Below are positions 23,660 to 35,814 of a stretch of DNA of 64,000 nucleotides, in pieces. Made by a program: the position numbers and the translations under genes. The notes beneath the pieces were generated by a model. It had not been told where the DNA came from, did no database searches, and worked only from the letters and a program-made list of their open reading frames with translations. Origin of the DNA: Triatoma infestans (Eukaryota; Arthropoda; Insecta; Hemiptera; Reduviidae); NCBI GenBank assembly GCA_011037195.1, contig JAAEAF010003832.1, positions 90,968 to 154,967 of the forward strand, given 5' to 3'. The first letter of the stretch is position 1. Each line of letters begins with the position of its first letter.

Positions 23660-24626
23660 CAGAGAAGCAGGGTTTGAAATCGATAATTAAAAATAAACAA
23701 ATAAAAATCAAATCTGATCAAAATTTTTATCTGGCAATTTTTAAAATCATTTTATGATTTTTATCAAGAGTCATTTTTATTTGTGATCAACAGCTTAAAA
23801 AATCATAACTTGATCAATATTTCTGAGCAAAATCTTTTCGTTCAAAATAATAATGATCATTTGTGAGCAATATTTTTTAAAATCAGAAATAGAAATTTTG
23901 GTTGACAAAATTTACTTTTTTTTCATTAGAAATGTTGGAAATCATTAACGACTGCTTATAGAAAGATAATTTATTTTGGAAATATACAATGTAAAGAAAC
24001 AAAAAAAAACAAAAAAACAGAAAGAATTAAAATATCTAATAATAGTAAATAAAAATGAAACCTTTTAGCTTTTATTATAAAAAATAAGAGACAGTAAAAA
24101 AATGCTTCCGATAAAAACCTCAATCAAAAATAAATTCTTTGAACAGGAAGAGTTTAGCTTCAAAATTAGTATCTTTTGCATGTGATCTGCTGTAAGCTTG
24201 GAGCGCAAATCACTGAGGATGTACTTCAGAGCTGAAAAGGCTCTTTCAACAGTAACCTGTGTTGCAGGAACGGCATGCACAATTAAAGTTAATTCACTAA
24301 GAATTCACTAAGAATATTCCATTATTTACATTTCCTTGAACAACATAGCAAATAGTGAGAAACAAGCATATTTTATTTTAATTTAGTCTGATTTTTATTT
24401 TTTGAGTGAAATTTTTTCGATCAAGAATTAATCATTATTTTTAATTGAAGAAAATATCGCTCAGAGAGTGATCATTATTTTTAATGGAATAAAAAAAAAA
24501 ACTCAAAAATTGATTTTATTTTTATTAATAAATCAGGCATGATTTTAAAATTTATTGATCAAAAATAATTATTATTTGATGATTTGTTGGAAAAAATAAT
24601 TATCGATTTCAAACCCTGCAGAGAAG
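23660..24626 (-). mobile_element. hAT DNA transposon, 951-bp deletion derivative
   Basis: CAGGGTTTGAAATCGATAAT (from 23668) and its inverse ending CAAACCCTG (24618) are terminal inverted repeats. CAGAGAAG at 23660-23667 and 24619-24626 is a perfect 8-bp target duplication, the hAT hallmark. The only coding remnant is the transposase C terminus at 24065-24320. Much of the rest is ATCA/TGAT-rich and may hold subterminal binding repeats. An autonomous hAT is several kb, so most of the transposase is deleted. Confidence 0.92.
24065..24320 (-). pseudogene. hAT transposase C-terminal dimerisation-domain remnant
   Basis: The open frame spells ILSELTLIVHAVPATQ, VTVERAFSALK and YILSDLRSKL, followed by ILILKLN. 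This is the conserved hAT C-terminal dimerisation block (ERAFSALK ... LRS ... ILILKLN). It continues upstream of its first Met to a stop, so the Met is not a true start. The catalytic DDE region is absent. It sits inside the hAT-type element at 23668-24618 on the minus strand, in the expected place near one terminus, and cannot supply transposition activity itself. Confidence 0.88.
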
Positions 24627-25150
24627 TGTATAGACTTGTTGTATCAATGCATCTTGAACATTTTTAAGTCGTTCTGCTGAAAAATGTATTTATTCAAATT
24701 ACTTTATAAAAAAAAAACATTAATTCTTTGTTATTTATTTAATTTTTGTATAAATTTAGAAATGATTTTATTTATTTAAATTACATTCAAATTATTGTAA
24801 TTTTATGCGCAGAAGTTGATTTTATTGTTCTTCATGAATAATAATAATAGGTATCAAACTGGAATTAAGAAAACTTAAAAATAATAATGATAAAATTGCA
24901 ATAAAATTAACGCTCCCCAATTTTCATTTAAGTGTCTTTAATTTAAAGCATTCTTGCTTTATAGAATCCCTATATTTATTTTTAAAGGCGGAGATTTACT
25001 GTGCTTTTTTTTTTTTTTTAAATGTTGGTGCTCCGTTTTCAGGTGTTTGTAACAAAATAAGTAAACATTGTTTACTACATTTTTGCTGTTCAATAGTTCC
25101 GAAACATTTGTACTGTTTGTTGTACGTAGAATGAATAATCACAGGAAACT
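24627..25150. other. No gene seen; AT-rich
   Basis: Poly(A)/(T) runs only. Confidence 0.5.
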
Positions 25151-25400
25151 CAGAATGATATCCCGTTTAGGTTCCTGTGCGTTGAACATAAGGTTTTGGT
25201 GAAAATTCAATCATCAGAAGTGGGACTTTTTTTTTCAAATTAAATTGAAATTTTCATCAGTTTTTCATCAGATTCTCACGAAAATAGCTTCAAAGATTTT
25301 CATACGACATAAGACCTATCACTTTTATTTGAATCGTTGTTTACAGAAAAATTATTTTAACCTGAAAGGTCATTGCTAGAATTCCAAATTTTTTAAAAAA
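25151..25400 (-). repeat. Decayed relative of the 1-kb repeat
   Basis: Reverse orientation: an 'atcccgtttaggttcctgtg' block, then 'aattttcatcagtttttcatcag', 'aaatagcttcaaagattttc' and 'acctatcacttttatttgaa'. The order of blocks is that of the 1-kb repeat subunit but identity is low. Confidence 0.45.
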
Positions 25401-25523
25401 AACACTGGTTCATTGGAATCGTGACATTACTGAATAAGTTCTTTAGAATTTACTCTAAAGCAAACACAATGAATTTCTCTAAACATGTAATGTCGTAATA
25501 TTTGCATATATTATAATAAACAT

Positions 25524-26660
25524 CTTCTTCTTCTTCTTCTTCTTCTTCTTGTCCTTTGGCTCTACAGCCCTTTCATTGCCTTGGCCTCCTTTAGCAGACT
25601 GTCTCAACCATCTCTGTCTGGGCTTTCCTTCTCCACTGTCTGACGCCCATCTTCATCAGATCCGCCTCCACATCCTGCAGCCAACGTAATCTTGGCCGGC
25701 CTCTAGGTCTTCTACCTCCTGGGTGCCCTTCATAGACCTTTCGAGGGGTTCTTTCCACACTCATTCTGTGGAGGTGTCTCAACCAGCGCAACCTTCCCAC
25801 TTTTATGGCAGCCACAAGCGACTGTTCTCCATAAAGCTGATACAATTCAGCGTTTTTACGTGGACGGAACACTCCGCCCTCAACTACTTGGCCATAAATA
25901 CATCGCAAAACTTTCCTTTCCCAGCTGTTCAATCTCTGCTCGTCTGCTGCTGTCAACACCCATGTCTCCGAGCCGTATAACAATACCGGTCTGAGAACTG
26001 TCACATATATGGTGACTTTCGTTTGTCTGGAGACTTGCTTATTTCGGAGCGTACTTCTAATCGCCCCCAGACATCTGTTAGCTGCCGAGATTCTGCTACT
26101 AATGTCCTCGCCCACCTCATTCTTGGACGTGAGTGTAGCTCCCGCGAAACGGTGTGGCCTGACTAGCAGATCCCCAAATCTCCTTAATCTTCTGGTAGTC
26201 ACAATATATTTTGTTTTCTCGGTTGATCTGCATACCATAAGTGACTGCACCTCTTCCAATTCCATAAGAGCGCTTTTTGTTGCGGCTGCTGATCTTGATA
26301 TAAGCGTCACATCGTCCGCATAGGCTAGGTGCTGCACTACTCGGTTAAAAATAGTGCTTCCTGGATTTATGTTTACTTTTCTCATGACCATTTCTAGGAC
26401 CAGATTAAAAAGAACCGGTGATAACGGGTCACCTTGTCTAAGTCCTACATTAACATAAAATTCCTGGGAGGTTTCACCTTGGCCACTGTATGCGCTAGCG
26501 TCATCTTCACCAGCCTGGTCACCTTTGCCGGAATATTCAAACTTTTCTTCATACATTCAATGAGTCCAAAGCGTGAAATAGAGTCGTAGGCCATCTTAAA
26601 ATCAACATACAGTTGATGGAGGTCAAGATTATTTTCGTAGCAGTTATAATAATCAATATC
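25524..26660 (-). mobile_element. 5'-truncated LINE with RT C-terminal half and (AAG)9 tail
   Basis: Minus strand. RT motif A is visible upstream as LYVDFKMAYDSI in one frame. A frameshift near 26490 moves the frame into the 321-codon ORF 26556-25591, whose first Met is therefore not a start. That ORF has RQGDPLSPVLFNLVLE, YADD (residues 79-82), SAANRCLGAIRSTL, LYGSETWVL, WERKVLRCIYG, a RLRWLRHLHRM block and RPRGRPRLRWLQDVE. After its stop (25588-25590) come a short 3' tail with a GGCT/AGCC hairpin (25558-25569) and nine AAG units (25550-25524). The RT is truncated and inactive; the clade was not resolved. Confidence 0.88.
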
Positions 26661-27835
26661 CTTTTATTTGAAACATTTTTGATTTAAGAGTTTCGAGGAA
26701 TCTGTGGCATAAATTTCAAATGCTCTGTTGGTTTGTTCAAATTATTGGTGCCTCTTCTGGACTCAGTTTAACCACTTCATTATTACCTGCCTTGGGTACC
26801 TGTGCCCCCACCCACCTCTGTATTTATGTTAAAGCTAATATGGAGTTTAAAAAAAAAAAAAATTAGTTACTTTGCAAAAAATAGACTGCATTAACTGTAA
26901 GTAGAGAAAGTCGTGTGAGTGTTCACACAGATTTTTTTTGGTCCTTAAATTACAATACGACGAAACAATATTGTAATTTTTGCAGAACAGAATCATCTAC
27001 CAGAATGTGGCCCAGGCAAAATTAGGCCCTCAACAAAACTTGTATAAGTTATATAAGTCGTATATACTTAGGGCTTAAGAGCTAGTAACTACCTTCTACG
27101 GTGCCTTACGTAGCGTTGCACAAGTCATTAATCTCACTTTATTTTATTTTATTAAACTAATTACATATTATAGCAAGATTTTCTTTAGTAACAAGACATT
27201 GATTGCTATAAAAAAAAAAAAGGACTTATTCTGTTGCTTGAACATAAACAATGACCTGAACTGATTTTTAAAAAAAAATATTTTATTTTAATAATAATCT
27301 GCACGGACTTTTTCAGATTAAGGAATGAGTGATAATTCTTAAATATCTTGATGTATCCCATCATATTTTGACATGTCCATCGAATTCAATTAGTATACGA
27401 GATCCAAAGGGAGGATCCATAGTAGAGAAAGAGAGACAAAAATAACAGGACCACTCTCTCGGACTAGAGTGGGAGAAACTGCATAAATACAGCGCCAGGA
27501 GATAGATATACAGTAGAGTTCACTCATCAGTCACAACGTGTCATTTACCTTACCCTTTACCACTCTCTACCATACTCTACCACTTTTAGTGTAAAGTCCA
27601 GGCAGTCAGTGTCATTTTTACATTGTACTGTGTTCAGCCATATCTAGTTGTTCATGAAAAACCAAACCATTTCTCTTCTTCATCATACCCATTATATAGA
27701 GTATAAACTGAACATTATGAAATGACAATTTATGTAGGTTTGTTTTTGAATCATGTAGAAGCTAAAAGAGAACCATAAGAAAATTAAAATATATGAATGG
27801 AAGAAGGTGATGTGGAAGTTAATAGTATCATTAGT
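26661..27835. other. No gene seen; fragment of a 1-kb repeat end at 26900-26940
   Basis: 26900-26940 (AGAGAAAGTCGTGTGAGTG, then CACACAGA) is the reverse start of a 1-kb repeat without its body. 27410-27500 (CTCTCTCGGACTAGAGTGGGAGAAACTG) is the inverse of a block at about 51711-51750 and resembles 56088-56130, so a further dispersed repeat is present. No coding sequence. Confidence 0.5.
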
Positions 27836-28500
27836 AACTCCATCATCGTCAACATCATCATCATTCGTAACGCAATAACCCACATGGCGGTCAAGACCTC
27901 CTGTAGCCAAGTCCGCCAGAAATCTCTCTCTATAGCTACCATCATCCAGTCTCGAATACCTAGCAGGTTTCGCGCATCCGCCTCCACACCATCTAACCAA
28001 CGTAATTGGACGTCTCCAAACGTCTCGTAGAGTGAATAACCCACCTGAGTCTGCCCCCCTTTATAAAATGGACGATGAAATAATCTCCGTACAAATCCAT
28101 TACCTCCGCATTAGATCTTATATGCCAAGACGAGTTAGCCGGATTAAAAACCGTGCCGAAAACTGCCTTAATATTTCCCTTTCCATTTGGAGTAATTGGG
28201 ATTCTTGGATATTGGATAACGTCCAGCCTTCAGATCAGTAGTAAGTAGGAAATCAAAGTGTTGAAGTGTTGTTCGCTGATCAATTTCTTGTAAAGAAGCG
28301 GTTTGGTGGTGCGACATTGAATGTGACTATTCAGGCGCCTATCCAAACCGAAGTAACAATTATTGGTGACTATTATTCTTCGCTGGATTTCCGCGTTCAT
28401 ATCATTATCATTAGTGAGCCATATACGTATCATATACGAAGCTGTTCACGCTCTTGAAGGTGTAGCAATCCACTTGTACTTGGTTCGGAGGATTACCTCG
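27836..28500 (-). pseudogene. Decayed LINE, RT thumb to C terminus
   Basis: Across shifting minus-strand frames: VDCYTFKSVNSFVY, then NDMNAEIQRRIIVTNNCYFGL, YKKLI, SEGWTLSNIQESQLLQMERE, FGTVFNPANSSWHIR, KGGRLRWVIHST and LRWLDGVEADARNLLGIRDW. These match, in order, the thumb and C-terminal blocks of the LINE at 37347-38365. The 3' end runs into an ATG/CAT-rich tract near 27836-27870 that may be its microsatellite tail. Multiple frameshifts are present. Confidence 0.75.
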
Positions 28501-28850
28501 AGGATTACGCGAGCTGCAGCCTGCGGTCTGGAGAAGTCCTAACTCATGGCACTAAAGCTCCTTCTGATAAGCTAAAAATTCCAGGTCTAAGAAGCGTTTG
28601 TTAAATTAAAATTATGAATTCCTATAGGAGAATTTCAATAAGTGTTTAACATCAAGTATTTTTTCCAATAGTATACACGGCCAAATACAAAATGGCGGAC
28701 TTATATTGCATTTTGCTGTTGTGCATAATTATCTTTTGTCTTCTTTTTGAACAATGCAATGAAACTTCTGAGTTTATTCTTTATATCTCGCATTAATTAT
28801 ATTATACGGTAAATATTATATTTAAAAAAACACGAATTTTTGTTGTTTTT

Positions 28851-30290
28851 TACTTTCTCTTACTCCTAGAAGAGGAAGTATTGTAATCGTGTCAAATTTT
28901 CGATATCGAGGTTTCACCGGAAATATCCGTTTTGAGGTCCACTGAGTCCAAAAAAGTGGTTTTTAGCTGTGTATGTGTGTCTGTGTGTCTGTGCGTCTGT
29001 GTATGTCTGTAAACAGCATAGCTCAAAAACGAAAACCCGTAGAAAGTTGAAACTTGATATTCCGTCTAGATATCATCATGGCATCTGACAGTGGGTCACC
29101 TGTCAAAATTCCTCAACCGGAAGTATCACTTTACTTAGTGTTTTTTTTTACGTTTTTGCAATTTTCTCAAAAATGGCGCCAACGATTTTCTTGAAACTTG
29201 CTATATCAACTACACATACAAAGAGCTACAACTTTTATTTGAAACATTTCTCTGGGAAAATTCATTTAATGCCACTTATGGGGGAGGGTGGGGTTCGATA
29301 TTGGGTTTTCACTGGAAATATCCGTTGTAGGTCCCCTGAGTCCAAAAAAGTGGTTGTTAGCAAATGGTCTGTGTGTGTGTGTGTGTGTGTCTGTGTGTCT
29401 GTGTGTCCGTGTGTCTGTGTATGTATTTGAACAGCATCGCTCAAAAAGGAAAAACCGTAGAAAGTTGAAACTTGATATTCCGTCTAGGTATTACCATGGC
29501 ATCTGACAGTGGGTCACCTGTCAAAATTCCTCAACCGGAAGTACCTCTTTACTTAGTGGTGTTTTTACGTTTTTGCAATTTTCTCAAAAATGCCTCCAAC
29601 GATTCTTCAAACTTGGTATATCATCTACACATACAAAGAGCTACAACTTTTATTTGAAACATTTCTCTGGGAAAATTCATTTAAGGCCACTTATGGGGGT
29701 GGGTGGGTTCGATATTGGGTTTTCATTGGGTATTGGGTTAGGTTTCCATCTACAGTGCAATTTCAGTGTATTAGACAATTCTCACAACTAAATAATCAGA
29801 TTTAACTATGTTGTTGAAATTCCGAGCTTGAAACAATTATGATAACCGAAAGTGCGTTTACTTTACCACTTCACTTAATGATTTATTCTCTTTGTTGCAT
29901 TGTTCTCACAACTGGCTCCGACGATTTTCTTCACGCTACCAATATAAACTCGCCATGCAAACATCTACAACTTTTATTTAAACCATTTCTCTGGCAACAT
30001 TCTTCAAATGACGCTTTTAGGGGAGGCCTTGGCTTATGTTTTCCTCTAAAGTGCTCTCACAGTTGATTATACCATTCTAGCATCCAGCCATAATTACATA
30101 GCACTACATCGGTGGCTGAACTTCCGAGTTTCAAGACAATTAGTAAACCGGAAGTGCGCCTTTACTAAACAGAGCAGTTTTTCCTGCTTTCGACGGATTT
30201 CATTACATTTGGTACACAAACTATAAAATTTGTCACTTCTACTCTTGAGAACTGGAGTAAGAGAAAGTTGTGTGAGTGTTTCACACCAGA
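28851..30290 (-). repeat. 1-kb repeat, reverse copy with an internal tandem duplication
   Basis: Starts TACTTTCTCTTACTCCTAG and ends GTGTTTCACACCAGA, but is 1.44 kb long. The segment starting at about 28895 (TTTTCGATATCGAGGTTTCA), with its GT-rich microsatellite, is repeated from about 29297 (TTCGATATTGGGTTTTCACT) to about 29720, a unit of about 400-430 bp. A third start of the unit (TTCGATATTGGGTTTTCATT) is at 29708. Non-coding. Confidence 0.88.
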
Positions 30291-30740
30291 TTTTTTTTAT
30301 AAACAAAATTTATTGCACAATTTGAAATTTATAAAATATCTACGCAGAAAATTAGTAAAAATATTCTGAACTAGATTATTATAGAAATAATTAACTCTAA
30401 ATAATTAACCAATCACAGTGTAGAATTGAAGGTGTGAAATATGGGTTTATGCTAATCCAATCAGAAATTTAGAATTATCATGTTGTCCACGCCAACTTTA
30501 TAAAAAGCGCATCCTCCCAAAACCAATCAAGTTCTTATCAAATATTCAAATAAAACAGTTTTGTCAATTTTAACCTAAGAATTTTACTTAATCTTAGTTT
30601 ATATTTTTTGGGATATGTTATTTTGGTTGAATCTCAAACGCATTATAATGGTGTAAATATTGCATTACTCCTTCCAACCCTTTAAACCAAGGTTTACAAG
30701 GGGTATTCGACGCTGTATATCTGAATAATTTTTGCCTATC
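30291..30740. other. No gene seen
   Basis: AT-rich spacer between a 1-kb repeat and a LINE remnant. Confidence 0.5.
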
Positions 30741-30744
30741 TTTT

Positions 30745-31240
30745 CCATTTCTGATTGTTTAATTTTAACTACTCTTCAGTGCATTATTAAAAATCTCTCA
30801 AACCTGCTAAAGGAATTCCCTCACTTGACTGAACAGCATCTTTTGCTAACATATCGACGTATTCATTCCTGGATCCTAGCATACCCTTTATTCCACATTA
30901 AATGTATCCTACCTGTAGTATTTTCCAAACTAATCGCTATTTCTGTGAGTATTGGATCTATAACATCACCTGGACATTTTATCTTTTGATGCATCTTCTT
31001 GAATCACTGTAAACTACCATAGTGATGGTCCTTTTCTCAATCTTTTCTGACTGACATATGGAAAGCCATATTGCAAAGGCAGATACTACAAACTCCGTCG
31101 TATATACGAGGCAATATTTGAAAGCCTGTACATCTTGGAGATACCAGTCTTGGGGGGTCCAAATAAGGCACAAAGATGTTTCAAATTTGAATACACTACA
31201 ATATTGACATGTAATGCAAGTTTTCTGACCCATCTATTGA
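30745..31240 (-). pseudogene. LINE RNase H domain remnant
   Basis: Minus-strand frames carry VYTTEFVVSAFAIWL (the helix with the catalytic Glu), MVVYSDSRRCI (catalytic Asp strand) and, after a shift, GRIHLMWNKG and NEYVDMLAKDAV (the final Asp helix, usually GNExAD). The order and spacing fit an RNase H domain of a non-LTR retrotransposon. A stop and at least one frameshift disrupt it. No RT or tail is recognisable nearby. Confidence 0.65.
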
Positions 31241-31790
31241 GTATCTGTTTCACTTAGAGCATTTTCAGTTGGCTTTTAGGTCTTGGTTTCAGATATTCAG
31301 CGTAGCTCGTTTTGATATCGCCGGGAAAAAAATATTTAGTGAACCAATGACAATGTGATCGTTAACAGTCCTGTTTTATGAGCATATGTGGCAGCGGAAT
31401 ATCTAAGTTTTAATATTGTACAGTAAAATTACGCTAAATTCTGCTTCTTTTGAGAATTGTCTTGCTACCTGATCGTCAGATATAAAATAAATATAAAAGT
31501 AAATAATGGATATCAAGAGAATAAAAATGCCTTTAATTCGATGAAAACTAGGTAGGGTTATGTATTATATATATTTTTTTTTTTTTAAATCGCTGATCGC
31601 TGACAGCATAATATTCATTTGAGGGGTTTACTGTGGTCGTTCCCTGCAAGTGAAATTGTTATTTACAAATAATATTCTTGTTCTCTCTGCCCACCACCTT
31701 CTTTTCTTCCGGACCTTTCTATCGCATCACCATACTGTCCCTTATATAATGCTACGTTCTTAGTGAAAAAGAAACAATTGGTGACTTTTA
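31241..31790. other. No gene seen
   Basis: Closed frames; poly(T) near 31568-31582. Confidence 0.5.
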
Positions 31791-31848
31791 CGGGGGATAT
31801 ACCATGTGTGGAGAGGGCCCGGGGGATATACCATGTGTGGAGAGGGCC
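31791..31848 (+). repeat. Perfect 29-bp tandem duplication
   Basis: CGGGGGATATACCATGTG and the next 11 bases occur twice, head to tail, with no difference. The unit is unusually GC-rich for this region. Confidence 0.9.
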
Positions 31849-32777
31849 CCATTACATCTTACCTCTTACACCATTTCTGGACATACTTTGCTAACGGATG
31901 ACTTTTACCCCTTCCTACCCAAACTTTCTTAAAACCCCCTATTAAAGACGAGCTAAACTCATACCATTCACTTCCAGATTTGGTGAATATCTGCTGTTTA
32001 AGTATGTCCACAGAAGTTTCATTGTATTATTGGGAAAATGTGACATTATCTACTGTGTCATGTTAATTAGTAAAGTGATTTGTTGAAGAAAATATATTTA
32101 ATAAACCAACTTAAATAATTTCTTATAGTAAATTTCACTTTACAAATGTAGTATTACCAAAAAATCAAAGCTTATTTGGGATAGATGTGTGTATTTAACG
32201 CAAATTGGGCTATCTATGGCGCCTTGAATCTTTCTTCATTCATTGCTTGTCGTGTTTGTTTGACAGTTTTGCAATATTGCACACCTAGACCTTGTATTCC
32301 TTTTTATATATATATATATTATAGGACAGGGTAGAACTTTTATAGTTTTGAGTGGTCAGTGTATTTATTGGTTGTGAGAAATAGTATTATACAAGTCAAT
32401 ATGTTCAAACATTGTAATACAGAATGAACTTACTTATAAACTTTTGCATTGGAGTTTGGGACAAAACTAATTGAAATAGTTTCATTTTCATAGTATTTGT
32501 GAAATAGTGTAATCAGTAACAAAGTTTGAGAACATAGTGAAAAAGAGAGAGAGAGAGAGAGCGGGGGTGAAGGAACATCATATATGTAGGTGTTATGAGA
32601 GTTAGAATAGGATAGAAATGTAGAAGGATAGGTTGGATGGAGGTTCCCGAGGGTTGGGGAAAAAAAAAAATAGAAATAGAAGAAGATAGTGAACAACTAG
32701 TAAAGGCCGAGTTAGAAAGAGAGGATATGATATATTTCTTGGTGGTGGTTTGATGAAGAGAAGGGATACTGTGTAGA
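31849..32777. other. No gene seen; (AG)n at about 32544-32561
   Basis: Contains a (TA)n tract near 32308-32320 and a GA-rich stretch from about 32540 to 32780. No open frame with a recognisable domain. Confidence 0.5.
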
Positions 32778-33000
32778 AACAGTCATGATTGGCGGAGCTC
32801 GGAGGCGGTTAGAGTATAGATGGATTGGGGGGAGTAGTGTGTGGGGCGGCTATAAGAGGCGGCATGCCGGTGCTCTGGTCCGCACTATATCGCCGGCCGT
32901 CACCCAAAGCAGCAGAACCACCAAACAACCCCCTACTAACTGCATCGAGAGAGCGCATCGCACTCATAACCAACCCCAACAGTAAGTTTAATATAACACA
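32778..33000. other. GC-rich island, possible exon or promoter edge
   Basis: About 210 bases clearly richer in G+C and CpG than the kilobases around it, with overlapping open frames of 60-71 codons on both strands, none recognisable. CAACAGTAAGTTT near 32979-32991 resembles a 5' splice site. A first exon or promoter of an unseen gene is possible, as is a piece of a GC-rich mobile element. Confidence 0.3.
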
Positions 33001-35814
33001 ATTTTTATAAAATATTTCTCGCACAATTTAATTGGAGCACTATACAATGTTTTTTTTTTTTTTTTAGCACAATAATAAAAAATGGGTTATAAAAAAAAAA
33101 AAAAAAATGGACTGAATCACCTATACAAAAACAAAGAGAAGAAAAGATTAATAATATAAAGTTAAAAAAAAATTGCCGCCTTCGTTATTTTATTAAAATA
33201 TTCCAGATTATTTTAGGGTGAGAAAGATGACTTCGTCATCCACTAACTGGAATAAAAACTAACTGTTGCTTCCTTCTGAAAAATGACGAAATCAAATATA
33301 TTCTAACCACAATATTTGCACATTTAAATTTATTTCTCTCTCCGTAAATAAGTGGATTTTCTTATTAAATATTATGTTTTAAATAAAATATAGCAGCATC
33401 ACCTCTCTCGGATCAGTGTGGCCATTCTTTTAAATAAAGATACAAGAAATTGACATATTTATTCCAACCATGTATACATTTTATATGTATACTTTTTATA
33501 TAATTTGGCCCCCACCAAAAGTAACCAAAATATACCTTTGTAACAAACGAATAAATTGGCAAAATAATAAATAGAATAAAATGTAAAAATTGATTAACTT
33601 ATATTAATTTATCTAGTTTTACAACATTGCCATTAAAATAATGTTTTTTTAATTTTTTTTTTTTTTTAAATAAATTTTCAATTAATTGCTTTCTTAATAT
33701 AAAGAGCCAATCACCAATCAAAATGGTGAGCTTTTTAATTTGTTTTCCATCTGCTTGAATTATTTCCTTTGACAAAAAAAAAAAAAAAAAAGTCACCTTT
33801 AATTAAAAAACATAATCCATAATATTAAAAAACCTAATTTTTATGATTCTATTAAAATATATACTTCCCCTCTATTTTTTCCCTAATTTGCTAGATTTAA
33901 TTTTTTTTTAATTTAACATCTATTGATATATTTAATTATTAATTTTTAAATTTACTTATTCCGTTCGAACGTTTTTTTTTTTTTTTTTTTTTTTTAAAGA
34001 CATTATAATTTTTGACAAAATAATAATAATTCTCACGTTAATTTTTAATAAATAAAATATTAATAAAATTTAATTAAATAAGAAAATAAAAAAAATAAAA
34101 AAAAAAACACGAAAAACGAGTGGACTGGAAAATCCTATTTTAAGATACATTTATGAATAAATTATATCATTTTTCTATATATATATAGTTATTGAAAATT
34201 TAAATTGATTTAATTGGTCATTTCATTCAATTAAAACTATTCTTATGAAATCTATTTTGTAAATTGTATTGCTTTTGTCCAACAAAAGTTGGGGAAATAT
34301 TTCATGTATTTATTAAATTGAAAATGATATCTTATGACCCATATGGTATCAGAGGGAAGCTGGATAATCCACGTAAACGTTTCACATATTGGTTCGCAGT
34401 ATCACTTATAAAGTACTACGCAGTACTTACCTTTTAAATATATATTTATGTAATGTATTTTTAAATATTTCTAGAATTGTTTTCAAAGGCGTGCGCTTAA
34501 TTTTTTACATAGAAATATCTCTTTAAATAACTGCTTGGACAAGTTAATTAAACTGCTCTTTAGTCTTTTGGGGAAGTTAACTAAATGAGTATAAGACGCA
34601 ATATACATTAGGATTGCAAGTTATGATTAAACTACACCTACAAGCTGGCTGGGGTACAACAGCTTGTAAACTTGTAAGACGTTTTTTTATATTGGGATAG
34701 CTTGAATTTTTTTTTTTAACAGTGCACGAAATTGTATGCGGAAATTCCAGGAAATTCTTCAAAAATTATAATTAAAAGTAAAATAATAAACATAAATCAA
34801 ATAAAATGAATATTTTTTAATGAACAATTTCCAAAAATTATATTCATTCATATCATTTCTGTTTCTTTTGCCATTTTTTTTTTTTTTTTTTTTTTTACAT
34901 CAGTTTTAGATTAGACTGAATCAGTTAGTGTAAACCGTAATGGAAATTTTGACCAATTAAAGGCAGCATTGTATTCTCTACAAGGAAGGAATATCCTATA
35001 AAATTCGGTTAGCATTAAGAATAAAGAAATCGGTTAGGCAAAGACACAGAAATAGGCTTATAAAATCTCAAACATTCAGATATTTTCATTTTCTTATATA
35101 AATATTGTGTCAAAAAGATCAAAAAAGGAATCTTAATTTCGGCGGTAGACAGTTTTTGTCGACGTAGCTGTAATTTGGTAAATAAACAAAAAAAAACAGC
35201 AAGTTCTTCATTTTTTTGCCATTGTCAATGTTATTAATGTTGCTTCTTCTTTAACTCTTCGTAGAGGAGATTAAAATCTTAATTTTTTATATGTATATAC
35301 ATAGAAAAGTAGATGAAGCGGGTTTCTTCGCGCGTAGCTAAAAAAATGATTCTTTACTTTTATACTATTTTGATCATCTATGCAGAACTAATTTTTTTGA
35401 CAATTTTAATACTTCAGATATGTCAGATTATCATGTTTCTTTCATGCAAGTTTTTTATTTTCATTATTTCTACGTAAAAACCATACTTTTACCCAAAGAA
35501 AGTATATGTAAAATGCCCCATCATAAAATATAATCCCATAAAATCGGGCAGTTAGGTGAATGACGATGTTTTTCTCTTGTAGATTCGTGAAATTCAAAGT
35601 ATTGTTGTTACAAATTTAACTAGTATCTAGATCTGGAATATAGTGTCAATTTGAATGTATTTCTAAATGTAAATCAATTATTATAGACGTTATGATAGCT
35701 AAGTTTACATTCAATATTATGATATTGAAATGTTCAGGGAGAAGAGATATTTGATTTTCTTCTAAAAGTGTTTAGTGAGTAATTTTTTATTAAACAAAAA
35801 AAAAAAAAAAATCT
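33001..35814. other. Long AT-rich stretch with no gene seen
   Basis: Many poly(T) and poly(A) runs of 15-25 bases (33050, 33098, 33654, 33778, 33974, 34875). No coding signal and no recognised repeat family. Confidence 0.55.

Noticed and set aside
25723..26323. Plus-strand frames of 85 and 104 codons
   Set aside because: Antisense shadows of the LINE RT on the minus strand.
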